From an uncultured Lachnospiraceae bacterium (GTDB lineage: Bacteria > Bacillota > Clostridia > Lachnospirales > Lachnospiraceae), in the NCBI GenBank assembly GCA_900317585.1, contig ONHG01000026.1:1-50169 (forward strand): 50,169 nt of DNA, in the 5' to 3' direction. Position 1 is the first letter of the stretch, and each line of letters starts with the position of its first letter. The notes below the pieces were generated by a model. It was not told the DNA's origin. It did no database searches and was given only the letters and a program-made list of their open reading frames with translations. Of this stretch, positions 8,481 through 17,489 are shown one piece after another. The position numbers and the translations under genes were made by a program.

Positions 8481-9101
8481 ATGGACGAAAAAAAATACGT
8501 TGTAACGATAGCAAGACAGTTTGGCAGTCTGGGACGTCCGATTGCCATGCGTATGAGCGAAAAACTCGGAGTAGAGTTTTATGACAGGGATATCGTGGAG
8601 GAGGCTGCGAAAAAGCTCAATCTTCCGGTGTCAAAAATCAATGAGATAGAGGAGAGCGCAAAGAAAAAGGTGCATTCAAACAGCTTTAGAAGGATGATGT
8701 ATCCGCTTGGTACACAGGCTGACGAGCTGCAGGATAAGCTCTTTGAGGCACAGCAGAATATCATCAGATTTCTTGTGGAACGAGAGTCATGTATTATAGT
8801 AGGACGCTGCTCTGATTTTATTCTGGCTGATGAGCCGAACCTGCTTAGAATATATATCTACGCACCATATGAGGAGCGTGTGAAGAACTGTGTAAATGAC
8901 CTCAATATGGATGAGAATGAGGCCAGAAAGATGATTAAGGCTGTAGATGAGGCGAGGGATCATTATCATATGCACTATGCGGGCTTTCTGCCAAATGACC
9001 AGAGATTTAAAGAAATCATGATTGACAGCAGTATGCTCGGTACAGAAGGGACAGCCGACTATCTGGTCGATGCCGTAAAGAGAAGATTTGGACTTGAATA
9101 A
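8481..9101 (+). CDS. Cytidylate kinase-like family protein
   Basis: A 206-residue P-loop protein of the cytidylate-kinase-like family. It has IARQFGSLGRPIA near residue 10 in place of a canonical Walker A, FYDRDIVEEAAKKLN around 32-46, IIVGRCSDFIL near 105 and a C-terminal YHMHY/GFLPND region. Members bind nucleotides, but the reaction of this clade is not established. It stands 72 bases after the antiporter behind an AAAGGAAAAGGAG ribosome site and may belong to the same transcript. Its link to the pyrimidine-salvage gene codA upstream is suggestive only. Confidence 0.78.
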   Translation: MDEKKYVVTIARQFGSLGRPIAMRMSEKLGVEFYDRDIVEEAAKKLNLPVSKINEIEESAKKKVHSNSFRRMMYPLGTQADELQDKLFEAQQNIIRFLVERESCIIVGRCSDFILADEPNLLRIYIYAPYEERVKNCVNDLNMDENEARKMIKAVDEARDHYHMHYAGFLPNDQRFKEIMIDSSMLGTEGTADYLVDAVKRRFGLE

Positions 9102-9130
9102 TACATATACAATTAAATACCGGATTGTGT

Positions 9131-9171
9131 TATAATATGTCTGTCGGCGGATTCGTCGGCAGACTTTTTTT
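9131..9171 (+). terminator. TATAAT box and terminator hairpin before pepD
   Basis: GTCTGTCGGCG pairs with CGTCGGCAGAC (two G-U pairs) around a 4-base loop (9139-9164) and runs into T7. A TATAAT at 9131-9136 stands just before it. The hairpin ends 13 bases before pepD, so it ends the upstream transcript or attenuates one starting at that box. Confidence 0.65.
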
Positions 9172-9183
9172 AAGGAGAGTAAA

Positions 9184-10623
9184 ATGAGAGTATTAACAGA
9201 TTTAGAGCCAAAGAACGTTTTTTCATTTTTCGAGGATATATGCAGTATTCCTCATCCATCATACAAGGAAGAGAGAATCAGTAATTATCTGGTGGAGTTT
9301 GCAAAGGCAAGAGGTCTTGAGCATTACCAGGATGAGCTTCACAATGTGATAATCATAAAGGAAGCATCAGAAGGATATGAGGATGTGGAGCCAATCATAC
9401 TGCAGGGGCACATGGATATGGTTTGCGAGAAGGCACCTGACTGTGATAAGGATATGGACGAGGAAGGCCTGGACCTTTTGATAGATGGTGATTTTATCTC
9501 GGCAAAGGGCACTACACTCGGTGGAGATGACGGTATCGCGGTGGCATATGCGCTTGCTATTTTGGACGATGACAGCCTGTCACATCCACGCCTTGAGTTT
9601 GTATGCACTGTATGCGAGGAGGTCGGCATGGAGGGTGCTACAGGCATCGATGTGTCTATGCTTAAGGGAAAGAAGCTTCTTAATATGGACAGCGAGGAGG
9701 AGGGCGTGATGCTCGCAAGCTGCGCCGGTGGATGCAGAGCCGATGTGAAGCTGCCGGTAGAGAGAGAGACTGTGAGCGGAACAAAGCTTACTGTGAGCTT
9801 ATCAGGTCTCACCGGCGGACACTCAGGCTCAGAGATTGATAAGGGAAGGGGCAATGCCAATACTCTTATGTCCAGACTGCTTCGCGACGCATCGGCACCT
9901 GTAGCTATAGCTTCTATAGATGGCGGCAGAAAGGATAATGCCATTCCAAGAGAGTGTACTGCACAGATTATTGTAGCACCTGATGAGGCTGCGGCAGTGA
10001 AGGCTTCGATAGAACAGGCAGCAGCTGAGATTGCGGAGGAGTTTAAGGCATCTGATCCTGACCTTAAGCTTGCTGTGTCAGAGGAGACTGACTGCAGTGA
10101 GTCAGCTATAAGTGCAAAGGATAGCGCAAGGGTTATCGCACTTATCGAGGCACTGCCAAACGGCATCATCAGAATGAGCCGGGAAATAGATAAGCTTGTT
10201 GAGACCTCACTTAATCTGGGAGTTTTAAAATCAGACGATGCTGCTGTCACTTTAAGATACGCAGTCAGAAGCTCTGTCGGTGTGGCTAAAAAGAGCCTTA
10301 AGAACCAGCTTGTATGCATAGCAGGCGCTTTTGCGGCAGAGGTTACATTTGAGGGTGATTATCCTGCATGGGAGTACAAGAAGGATTCAAAGCTCCGCGA
10401 GGATATGGTACGGATTTTTGAGGAGATGTATGGCAAAAAGCCTACAGTTGAGGCTATTCATGCCGGTGTCGAGTGCGGTCTTTTAAGCGGCAAGATTGAA
10501 GGACTCGACTGCATATCAATGGGACCGGACATGTATGATATCCATACGACTGAGGAGAGGCTTTCCATATCCTCTGCAAAGAGGTCATATGAGTATATAC
10601 TCAGAGTGATTGCGTGCAAATAA
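9184..10623 (+). CDS. pepD: Aminoacyl-histidine dipeptidase (M20C)
   Basis: This 479-residue cytosolic dizinc peptidase hydrolyses Xaa-His and related dipeptides. It carries the M20C hallmarks: SIPHPSYKEERISNYL near residue 20, LQGHMDMVCEK near 75 (first zinc His and Asp), TLGGDDGIAVAYALA near 110 (bridging Asp), CTVCEEVGMEGA near 143 (catalytic Glu pair), a GLTGGHSGSEID dimerisation loop, and a C-terminal HAGVECG (last zinc His region). Start at 9184 follows TAAGGAGAG. It appears monocistronic, with a hairpin before it and a terminator overlapping the 3' end of the convergent AraC gene. Confidence 0.92.
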   Translation: MRVLTDLEPKNVFSFFEDICSIPHPSYKEERISNYLVEFAKARGLEHYQDELHNVIIIKEASEGYEDVEPIILQGHMDMVCEKAPDCDKDMDEEGLDLLIDGDFISAKGTTLGGDDGIAVAYALAILDDDSLSHPRLEFVCTVCEEVGMEGATGIDVSMLKGKKLLNMDSEEEGVMLASCAGGCRADVKLPVERETVSGTKLTVSLSGLTGGHSGSEIDKGRGNANTLMSRLLRDASAPVAIASIDGGRKDNAIPRECTAQIIVAPDEAAAVKASIEQAAAEIAEEFKASDPDLKLAVSEETDCSESAISAKDSARVIALIEALPNGIIRMSREIDKLVETSLNLGVLKSDDAAVTLRYAVRSSVGVAKKSLKNQLVCIAGAFAAEVTFEGDYPAWEYKKDSKLREDMVRIFEEMYGKKPTVEAIHAGVECGLLSGKIEGLDCISMGPDMYDIHTTEERLSISSAKRSYEYILRVIACK

Positions 10624-10627
10624 ATAT

Positions 10628-11509
10628 CTATTCAAGGCTTTTGATAAAGGAAAGAGGTGTCATATGATACCTCTTTTTAAATGCCCTGTGAAAATAGCTC
10701 AGATTGTGAAATCCGACAGACAGTGAGACATCTAAAATTGAGGTGTTGCCGCGCTCGAACTGTTCTACGGATTTTTCAAGACGCACATTGTTGATATACT
10801 GCACGCAGGTCATGTTCATGTGTTTTTTGAAGAAACGCATGAAGTGGTATTCACTGAAATAGCAAAGCCCGGCAAGCTCTGCAACCTGGATGCTTTCGGC
10901 ATAGTGCACCTCGATGTAATCGAGCACATTTTTTAGCTTATCGGAGGATGTGTTGACACCGAAATCAGCATTTTTTTCACTGTATTGCAGCAATAGAAAT
11001 ATTGCCTGAAGCAGAAATGCCTTTAGAGCCAGCTCATAGCCGAATTCCTGACCGGAGTATAGATTTGTTATGCGCATGAAGCATTTGCAAAGGGATGAAT
11101 ATGCCGGATGCTTCGGTGCAATCAGGTAAGGCATGGCAAACTCATGGTTGATTAGCGGAGTCAGATATCTTGAAGAGCATATATCGGTATTGTTTCCACC
11201 TAAAAAATTGATATGGAATACATACGTTTCCGAGTAAAATTCGTCGCAGTCCCTTATTGAAATGGAATGCAGCAGCAGTGGCGGGATAAAGATGATATCG
11301 CCTTCCTTTGCTTCATATTCGAGCAAATCAATCTGATAGGTGCATGAGCCCTTTGTAATCAGTGTGAGCTCTGCCTCATCGTGCCAGTGTGTAGTGATGA
11401 CAGGGTAATCTGCTGCAAGTCTTGTTATATATTTCTGAACGGGGAAAAATACTTCTCCGTGCTTTGCGTTTTCTTTCTGCCCGAGGGCAGGCAGATTATT
11501 GTTTTTCAT
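10628..11509 (-). CDS. AraC family transcriptional regulator
   Basis: 293 residues. The N-terminal 150 form a cupin-like sensor (THWHDEAELTLITKGSCTYQ, then AKEGDIIFIPPLLLHS). The last 100 contain two helix-turn-helix motifs of the AraC/XylS type (VAELAGLCYFSEYHFMRFF, then ILDVSLSVGFHNLSYFHRAF). The start is supported by GGAG seven bases upstream on the minus strand. It is divergent from the GH13 glucosidase gene across 190 bases, so it most probably senses a sugar and activates that gene. Confidence 0.88.
   Translation of the reverse strand: MKNNNLPALGQKENAKHGEVFFPVQKYITRLAADYPVITTHWHDEAELTLITKGSCTYQIDLLEYEAKEGDIIFIPPLLLHSISIRDCDEFYSETYVFHINFLGGNNTDICSSRYLTPLINHEFAMPYLIAPKHPAYSSLCKCFMRITNLYSGQEFGYELALKAFLLQAIFLLLQYSEKNADFGVNTSSDKLKNVLDYIEVHYAESIQVAELAGLCYFSEYHFMRFFKKHMNMTCVQYINNVRLEKSVEQFERGNTSILDVSLSVGFHNLSYFHRAFKKRYHMTPLSFIKSLE
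10651..10678 (+). terminator. Terminator of pepD inside the araC-type gene end
   Basis: AAAGAGGTGTC and GATACCTCTTT form an 11-base stem with an ATAT loop, followed by more T on the + strand. It lies within the last codons of the convergent regulator. Confidence 0.65.
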
Positions 11510-11615
11510 ATTGTTGTTTCTCCATAGCTTTTAAAACTATACCCTTTAAAATTATAAGAGCAGTATTGTGTTATAAAATGAAAAAATATTGCAAGAATTT
11601 ATACTAAATACTTTC

Positions 11616-11632
11616 TATAATAGCAGTATAAT
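11616..11632 (+). promoter_or_regulatory. Promoter region of the GH13 gene
   Basis: Two TATAAT boxes (11616-11621 and 11627-11632) stand in the divergent gap, each without a good -35. A promoter with strong -10 and poor -35 is what an AraC-type activator would be expected to control. Confidence 0.45.
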
Positions 11633-11699
11633 ACATCAAGGCGAAGTGCTCAAGCTGTAAATGAGTGCAAAATTTATGATTAGATAAGAGGTACACATT

Positions 11700-13313
11700 A
11701 TGGAGAGAAAATGGTGGCATGACAAGGTGGTATATCAGATTTATCCAAAGAGCTTTCAGGATTCTAACGGAGACGGCTTTGGTGATTTACAGGGTATCAT
11801 CAAAAGACTTGATTATCTTGAGACGCTTGGAATCAATGCAATATGGCTTTCGCCGGTATTCAAATCACCGCAGGCGGACAACGGTTATGACATTTCGGAT
11901 TACAGGGATATTGATCCGACGTTTGGCAGTCTCGATGATATGGAGGAGCTCATAAACGAGGCAAAGAAGCACAATATAAGGATTATGATGGACCTTGTCT
12001 TAAATCATTCTTCAAACGAGCACATGTGGTTCAAGGAGGCTAAAAAGAGCAAGGACAATCCATACCATGACTACTATATTTGGAGAGACGGAGATGAAGG
12101 CGTGCCGCCAAGTGATATGAAGGCTTGTTTCGGTGGAAGCGCATGGGAATATGTGCCGGAAATTGGACAGTATTATTTCCATCAGTTTTTACCGGAGCAG
12201 CCGGATTTAAACTGGGAGAATCCAAAGGTCAGAAGAGCAATCTACGATATGATTCTCTGGTGGATGGACAAGGGAGTCGGCGGCTTCAGACTTGATGTAA
12301 TCGACCAGATAGCAAAAGAGCCGGACAAGAGAATCACCATAAACGGACCAAGGCTTCAGGAATATTTTAAGGAACTGAGCAGGGAGACCTTCCAGAAGGG
12401 CGACCTGATTACTGTAGGTGAGGCATGGGGCGCAGACACAGAGCGCGCAAAGCTTTACAGCAATCCGGATGGCAGCGAGTTTTCTATGGTGTTCCAGTTT
12501 GAGCACATAGGGCTTGACCAGAAGGAGGGCGGCGAGAAATGGGACCTTGCACCGCTTCCGTTTAAAAAGCTCAAAAAGATAATGGCTCACTGGCAGAATG
12601 AGCTCTACAACTGTGGCTGGAACAGTCTGTTCTGGGACAATCATGACCTGCCGCGTATCGTGTCAAGATGGGGCAATGACGGGGAGTACAGAGTGGAATC
12701 TGCAAAGATGCTTGCTATATTGCTGCACGGCTTGCAGGGTACACCATACATATATCAGGGCGAGGAGCTGGGCATGACAAATGTACAGTATGATATCGAG
12801 GATTATAAGGACTGTGAAATCATAAACATGTACCATGAGCGCCTTGAAAAAGGATACTCAAAGGATGAAATCATGAAGTCCATTTACGCAAAGGGCCGTG
12901 ACAATGCGAGGACACCTATGCAGTGGGATGACTCGGCAAATGCCGGCTTCACCACAGGAACACCTTGGATAAAGGTAAATGACAATTACGACAAAATAAA
13001 TGCCAAATCACAGGTGAATGACCCTGATTCAATCTTTAGCTGCTACAAGAAGCTTGTTCAGCTGAGAAAGGATTATCCGGTATTTGTTGATGGTAAATTT
13101 ACACTTTTACTTGAGGATGATGAGAATATTTTTGCATACAGCAGAAAGAATGAAGAAAAAACCATGATTGTTGTGTGCAATTTCTTTGACAAGGAGATAC
13201 CAATGCCGCTTGCAAAGGAGTGTGAGGGCATGGAGGTGCTGATTTCAAATTATAAGGATACCTCTGATATGTCAGTGCTCAGACCTTATGAGGCCAGGAT
13301 GTATATACGATAG
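11700..13313 (+). CDS. GH13_31 alpha-glucosidase (oligo-1,6-glucosidase/dextran glucosidase type)
   Basis: A 537-residue cytosolic retaining glucosidase. Conserved GH13 regions are DLVLNHSSNEH (region I), GFRLDVIDQIA (region II, nucleophile D199), TVGEAWG (acid/base E241) and FWDNHDLPR (D316). FGGSAWEY is typical of DexB/MalL-like members. The residue after the nucleophile is Val200; in this subfamily Val there marks alpha-1,6 specificity while Ala or Thr marks alpha-1,4 enzymes (established knowledge). It therefore probably releases glucose from isomalto-oligosaccharides or panose. It lies alone opposite the AraC regulator, with a terminator after it. Confidence 0.9.
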   Translation: MERKWWHDKVVYQIYPKSFQDSNGDGFGDLQGIIKRLDYLETLGINAIWLSPVFKSPQADNGYDISDYRDIDPTFGSLDDMEELINEAKKHNIRIMMDLVLNHSSNEHMWFKEAKKSKDNPYHDYYIWRDGDEGVPPSDMKACFGGSAWEYVPEIGQYYFHQFLPEQPDLNWENPKVRRAIYDMILWWMDKGVGGFRLDVIDQIAKEPDKRITINGPRLQEYFKELSRETFQKGDLITVGEAWGADTERAKLYSNPDGSEFSMVFQFEHIGLDQKEGGEKWDLAPLPFKKLKKIMAHWQNELYNCGWNSLFWDNHDLPRIVSRWGNDGEYRVESAKMLAILLHGLQGTPYIYQGEELGMTNVQYDIEDYKDCEIINMYHERLEKGYSKDEIMKSIYAKGRDNARTPMQWDDSANAGFTTGTPWIKVNDNYDKINAKSQVNDPDSIFSCYKKLVQLRKDYPVFVDGKFTLLLEDDENIFAYSRKNEEKTMIVVCNFFDKEIPMPLAKECEGMEVLISNYKDTSDMSVLRPYEARMYIR

Positions 13314-13322
13314 ATAAAATTG

Positions 13323-13380
13323 ATACCGCTTGTTTTTATAAAGGTGTTTTATAAAAGCAGGCGGTATTATTGTATTTTTT
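13323..13380 (+). terminator. Terminator after the GH13 gene
   Basis: A long stem (ATACCGCTTG...TATAAA with its imperfect complement TTTTATAAAAGCAGGCGGTAT, loop GGTG) ends near 13367 and leads into a T-rich tract. Confidence 0.7.
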
Positions 13381-13398
13381 AAGGAAAATGTATATAAT
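13370..13398 (+). promoter_or_regulatory. Promoter of trxB
   Basis: TTGTAT (13370-13375), 17 bases, TATAAT (13393-13398). The -35 overlaps the tail of the preceding terminator. Confidence 0.55.
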
Positions 13399-13442
13399 AA
13401 GTTACCGAAAAAATTCAATGGACGATGAAAGGAACCAATTCC

Positions 13443-14420
13443 ATGTTTGATATAATAATAATAGGCAGTGGTCCGGCAGGACTGTCTGCAGCAATATATG
13501 CAAAGAGAGCCAATCTGAATGTGGCAGTAGCAGAAAAAGAATACGAGGGAACAGGCCAGATAGCCGAGAGCGGAAATGTGAACAACTATCTGGGGCTTCC
13601 CAACATAAACGGATACGACCTGGGAGAAAAATTCAGGGAGCATGCAGTGTCTCTTGATGTAGAATTTATCGAAAAAGAAGCAGTGCAGATAGAAGCAGTG
13701 CAAAATTGTGAGAAAGAAGAACCAGCGATATACAGAGTGAAATTCGATGATGACACGATAGCAGAGGCAAGAGCGCTCATCTATACTGCAGGAGCATATC
13801 CGAGAAAGGCAGGAGTGCCGGGAGAGGATGAGTATACCGGTAAGGGAGTATCTTACTGTGCAATCTGTGACGGAGCATTCTATAAAGGAAAGACAGCCGC
13901 AGTGCTGGGCGGCGGAGATACCGCTTTGGATGATGCATTATATCTGTCCGATATATGTGAGAAGGTCTATCTGGTTCACAGAAGAGACAGCTTCCGCGGT
14001 GCACAGAGCACAGTTGAGCTCTTAAAGCAGAAAGAAAATGTAGAGCTTGTCCTAAACGAAGCAGTGACAGAAATATATGGAGAAAAGAAGCCAACAGGCA
14101 TAAAGCTTAAAAGTGGCAGGACATTGGCTGTAGACGGAATATTCGTGGCATATGGCTCAGTACCGCAGTCAGAGCTTATAAAGAATCTGGTGCAGCTTGA
14201 TGAGAGAGGATATGTAGTGGCAGGTGAGGACGGCATCACATATGCTGCAACAAAAAATGGTGACCATGATAGAAACGTCCAGCCGGGACTGTATGTGGCG
14301 GGAGATGTCCGTACCAAGACACTGCGTCAGGTGGTAACCGCAGTATCTGACGGAGCAAATGCTGCAACGACAGCCGCAGAGTATTTAAGGGACATTAATG
14401 GTTATAAACAAAATATATAA
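13443..14420 (+). CDS. trxB: Thioredoxin reductase
   Basis: This 325-residue FAD enzyme reduces thioredoxin. It shows the N-terminal FAD site IIIIGSGPAGLSAAIYAKR, the redox pair C139-A-I-C142 in SYCAICDGAFY, a second Rossmann motif GGGDTALDDALYL with HRRDSFR for the NADPH phosphate, and the C-terminal GLYVAGDVR. I start at 13443 because AAAGGA lies 9 bases upstream; an in-frame ATG at 13425 precedes that site. Next to the sulfur operon, which contains its own thioredoxin, it probably feeds electrons to that protein. Confidence 0.9.
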   Translation: MFDIIIIGSGPAGLSAAIYAKRANLNVAVAEKEYEGTGQIAESGNVNNYLGLPNINGYDLGEKFREHAVSLDVEFIEKEAVQIEAVQNCEKEEPAIYRVKFDDDTIAEARALIYTAGAYPRKAGVPGEDEYTGKGVSYCAICDGAFYKGKTAAVLGGGDTALDDALYLSDICEKVYLVHRRDSFRGAQSTVELLKQKENVELVLNEAVTEIYGEKKPTGIKLKSGRTLAVDGIFVAYGSVPQSELIKNLVQLDERGYVVAGEDGITYAATKNGDHDRNVQPGLYVAGDVRTKTLRQVVTAVSDGANAATTAAEYLRDINGYKQNI

Positions 14421-14452
14421 CCACGCACAAATAATTTGTATAACTGATAGCA

Positions 14453-14481
14453 TTGACTTTCAACCCACACGTTTGTATAAT
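14453..14481 (+). promoter_or_regulatory. Promoter of the metY-sulfur operon
   Basis: TTGACT (14453-14458), 17 bases, TATAAT (14476-14481), giving a leader of about 55 bases before the first metY. The promoter lies inside a possible longer reading frame for metY and thus argues for the start at 14543. Confidence 0.75.
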
Positions 14482-14542
14482 AATCTCATCAATTCCTAGT
14501 AACACAATAGACTATGTAAGAATTAACGAGAAGAAGAAAACA

Positions 14543-15775
14543 ATGAGATTTAATACAAGCTTACTTCATGCCGGCGTGACAAAAGAGACAAATGGCTCTA
14601 CACTGCCACCGGTATATCAGACAAGCGCCTTCGAGCAGGAGAGCGCGGCAGATCTGGAAAAAATATTTGAAAACAAAGCTCCGGGCTACTGTTACACAAG
14701 AGTTGCCAATCCTACGATTACAGCTTTTGAGAACAGAATAACAAAGCTCGAGGGAGGAATAGCATCGGTGGCATGCGCATCAGGCATGGCGGCACTGATG
14801 AATACCTTCTTAAATATACTAAGCAGTGGAGATGAGCTCATCTCAAGCGCCAGCCTCTACGGTGGCACAATAGATTTGTTCCATGATCTTGAGGCCTTCG
14901 GCATCACAACCAGATATGTCGAGAACAACAACTGGCAGCAGATAGAGGACAGCATCAATGAGCATACCAGACTGATTTTTGCAGAGACTATCGGTAATCC
15001 CTGTCTGGATGTCACAGATATTGAGAAGCTTGCAGAGATAGCACACGCACATGATATACCGCTTGTAGTTGACAATACCACATCGACAGCTTACCTGATA
15101 CAGGTTTTAAAGCATGGAGCTGATATCGTGGTCAATTCATCTTCCAAATATATAAATGGAAGCAGCAATGCAATCAGTGGTATTCTGACAGACTCAGGTA
15201 AGTTCAAATGGGACAAGAACAGATATCCGGGTTTTGCAGATTATGTGAAGTATGGACCTATGGCATTTGTCGCAAAGCTGAGAAACAGTCTTTTCAGAAA
15301 TATGGGTGCCTGTTTAGCTCCGGTGAATGCATACTTAAATATTATAGGACTTGAGACACTCGGTCTTAGAATGGAAAGAGAATGCTCTAATGCACTCGAG
15401 CTTGCGTCGTGGATAGAAAACAATTATCCTGACATAAAGGTTAATTATCCGGGGCTTGAGAGCAGCAAATGGCATGAAATAGCAAAAAAACAGCTCACAA
15501 ACGGCTATGGAGCAATCCTTACAATCAGGGTTGGCAGCAAGGAAAAGGCATTTAAATTTATAGACAGCTTGACGATTCCATACACACTCAGCAATATCGG
15601 AGATACGAAGACACTTGTCATTCATCCGGGCTCCACAATCAGTCTTCACAGCACAGATAAGCAGAAGGAGGATGCAGGAGTATTTGAGGATCTTATAAGA
15701 GTCAGCGTGGGTATCGAGGATATAGATGACCTCAAGGAGGATTTTGCACAGGCTTTTGCAAATATAGCTGATTAA
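14543..15775 (+). CDS. O-acetylhomoserine sulfhydrylase-like PLP enzyme (MetY 1)
   Basis: A 410-residue Cys/Met-metabolism PLP enzyme. It shows GYCYTRVANPT near the N-terminus, a cofactor-binding ASGMAALMN, the ETIGNP segment, VVDNTT, and the PLP lysine in VNSSSKYINGSS. The family replaces the acetyl group of O-acetylhomoserine with sulfide. Here it heads a set encoding sulfite reductase, a ThiS-like sulfur carrier, its adenylase and a JAMM protease. It could therefore use the carrier thiocarboxylate as sulfur donor, as MetY does in Wolinella succinogenes. Start at 14543 lies downstream of the promoter. A second MetY is encoded at 23413. Confidence 0.85.
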   Translation: MRFNTSLLHAGVTKETNGSTLPPVYQTSAFEQESAADLEKIFENKAPGYCYTRVANPTITAFENRITKLEGGIASVACASGMAALMNTFLNILSSGDELISSASLYGGTIDLFHDLEAFGITTRYVENNNWQQIEDSINEHTRLIFAETIGNPCLDVTDIEKLAEIAHAHDIPLVVDNTTSTAYLIQVLKHGADIVVNSSSKYINGSSNAISGILTDSGKFKWDKNRYPGFADYVKYGPMAFVAKLRNSLFRNMGACLAPVNAYLNIIGLETLGLRMERECSNALELASWIENNYPDIKVNYPGLESSKWHEIAKKQLTNGYGAILTIRVGSKEKAFKFIDSLTIPYTLSNIGDTKTLVIHPGSTISLHSTDKQKEDAGVFEDLIRVSVGIEDIDDLKEDFAQAFANIAD

Positions 15776-15841
15776 GCCATCATAATAAGGTATCAATGTG
15801 TATGCAAATGAGAGCGTGCATATGCATTTATATATAAAACA

Positions 15842-15856
15842 AAACATTAACATATT
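15842..15856 (+). promoter_or_regulatory. Shared 14-base motif, copy 1 (before sulfite reductase)
   Basis: AAACATTAACATATT stands 22 bases before the sulfite reductase start, just after an AT-rich TATATA stretch that may be its -10. The 14-base core recurs exactly before metY 2 and, inverted, after the JAMM gene. Confidence 0.5.
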
Positions 15857-15877
15857 TACACAGTAAGGAGATTAAAA

Positions 15878-16747
15878 ATGGCGGAGAAAGTTGATTACGC
15901 GGCCCTAAAAAAGGGCGGATTCATGAGACAGAAGCAAAAGGGCTGTTTCTCGCTTAGAATTGCGGTTGTAGGAGGAAATCTTACAGCAGAAAATATCAAA
16001 ACAGTAGCAGAGGTTGCTGAGAAATACGGACACGGATATGTTCATATGACATCGCGTCAGGGTATTGAGATTCCTTTTATCAAGGTTGAGGATATCAATG
16101 TGGTAAAAGAGGAACTGGCAAAGGGTGGTGTAGGAACAGGTGTCTGCGGACCAAGAGTACGTACTGTCACAGCGTGTCAGGGCTCAGAAATCTGTCCTAG
16201 CGGATGTATCGATACATACACTCTGGCTAAGGAACTTGATGAAAGATACTTCGGAAGAGAGCTTCCTCACAAGTTCAAGTTTGGTGTCACAGGATGTCAG
16301 AACAACTGCTTAAAGGCTGAGGAAAACGATGTCGGAATCAAGGGCGGCATGACAGTAGAGTGCAGCCATGACGATTGTATCCAGTGTGGTGTATGTGTGA
16401 AGGCATGCCGCGAGGGTGCGCTTAGCATGGAGGATGGCAGGATTGTCATAGACAGAGACAAATGTAACAACTGTGCGCGCTGCGTAAAGAGCTGTCCTAC
16501 AGATGCATGGAAGGGAACTCCGGGATATATCGTATCGTTTGGAGGACTTTTCGGAAACCACATCTATAAAGGAGAGCAGCTTGTTCCTATTATCCGCGAC
16601 AAGGAAACTCTTTTCAGAGTGACAGATGCAGCAATTAGTTTCTTCGAGAAGCATGCAAACGGTGGTGAGCGTTTCAGACTTACTCTTCAGAGAGTGGGCG
16701 AGGAAGAGTTCAAAAAAGAGATTCAGGCAGCATACGAGGGTAAATAA
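15878..16747 (+). CDS. Siroheme sulfite reductase with ferredoxin domain
   Basis: A compact 289-residue sulfite/nitrite reductase. Residues 15-75 form the ferredoxin-like half-domain (HMTSRQGIEIPFI). C100-x5-C106 and C140-x3-C144 are the ligands for the coupled siroheme-[4Fe-4S] centre. Residues 160-210 hold two further CxxCxxCxxxC clusters. The family reduces sulfite to sulfide with six electrons. Neighbours encode sulfur carriers, and siroheme biosynthesis follows 3 kb downstream, which supports sulfite rather than nitrite as substrate. No sulfate activation genes are in the window, so sulfite (for example from sulfonates) may be the real input. GTAAGGAG precedes the ATG. Confidence 0.85.
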   Translation: MAEKVDYAALKKGGFMRQKQKGCFSLRIAVVGGNLTAENIKTVAEVAEKYGHGYVHMTSRQGIEIPFIKVEDINVVKEELAKGGVGTGVCGPRVRTVTACQGSEICPSGCIDTYTLAKELDERYFGRELPHKFKFGVTGCQNNCLKAEENDVGIKGGMTVECSHDDCIQCGVCVKACREGALSMEDGRIVIDRDKCNNCARCVKSCPTDAWKGTPGYIVSFGGLFGNHIYKGEQLVPIIRDKETLFRVTDAAISFFEKHANGGERFRLTLQRVGEEEFKKEIQAAYEGK

Positions 16748-16840
16748 TCCTCATGTATAGCAGGAAATATCCGGCATGCATAAACAACAACGGTTACGGC
16801 AAAAATATAATAAATATGAGTATAGGAAGGGAGAGGCAAA

Positions 16841-17086
16841 ATGGCAGATATAGCATTCGACGATCAGGTAGATATAACTGACAAGGTTTGCCCTCTTACA
16901 TTTGTAAAGGCAAAGGTAGCAATAGAGGAATTAGATGACGGTGAGGTGCTTGCAATCCGTATGAATGATGGAGAGCCGGTACAGAATGTTCCAAGAAGCA
17001 TGAAGGAAGAGGGACACAAGATACTTAAGCTCGAGGACAACGAGGATGGAACATACACTCTTTACGTCAGAAAGGTTGAGGACTAA
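16841..17086 (+). CDS. TusA/SirA-like sulfur-relay protein
   Basis: An 81-residue TusA-family protein. The essential motif is DKVCPLTFVKAK, with Cys17-Pro18 at the start of helix 1; the Cys carries persulfide sulfur. An acidic C-terminal half is usual. It sits 2 bases before the thioredoxin gene and 93 bases after the sulfite reductase gene. I infer that it takes up sulfide-derived or persulfide sulfur and passes it toward the carrier protein encoded downstream. Confidence 0.85.
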   Translation: MADIAFDDQVDITDKVCPLTFVKAKVAIEELDDGEVLAIRMNDGEPVQNVPRSMKEEGHKILKLEDNEDGTYTLYVRKVED

Positions 17087-17088
17087 TC

Positions 17089-17406
17089 ATGGCAGCAAGA
17101 ATTTCAAAGGCGGATTTCGATAAAAAAGTATTAAAAAGCAAGCTTCCGGTAATTGTTGATTTTTACTCGGATTCATGTGTGGCCTGCAAGAAGCTGGCAC
17201 CGGTTCTCGGAGATATCGAGGATGATTATGAGGATAAGCTTCACGTATACAAGGTCAACACAAACTTTGACGGAGAGCTCGCTGATGAGTATGAGGTGAC
17301 TGCGAATCCGACACTGCTTTTCGTAAAAGACGCAGAGGTCTTAGATAGAAAGGTCGGCGCACAAAAGCCTGCCGATTTGAAGGCGTGGGTTGAAGAATTA
17401 TTATAG
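17089..17406 (+). CDS. Thioredoxin family protein with C-V-A-C active site
   Basis: A 105-residue thioredoxin fold. The active site reads DFYSDSCVACKKLAPVL, so C30-V-A-C33 replaces the standard WCGPC; the cis-proline loop ANPTLLF is present. The lost Trp and Pro indicate an altered redox potential and a dedicated partner. Starting 2 bases after the tusA-like gene, it is probably co-translated with it. It may reduce a persulfide or the carrier protein disulfide, using the thioredoxin reductase encoded 3.6 kb upstream. The partner is inference. Confidence 0.85.
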   Translation: MAARISKADFDKKVLKSKLPVIVDFYSDSCVACKKLAPVLGDIEDDYEDKLHVYKVNTNFDGELADEYEVTANPTLLFVKDAEVLDRKVGAQKPADLKAWVEELL

Positions 17407-17489
17407 TTTTTAGATTATTATATAAAGCAGTCCGATACAGGATAATAACACATACAGATACCACAATCTGTGACACAGGAGGAAATAAA

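Noticed and set aside
9339-10319. Long open frame (326 codons) on the minus strand across pepD
   Set aside because: It is the antisense shadow of a well-supported peptidase gene; Ser-rich composition and no ribosome site.
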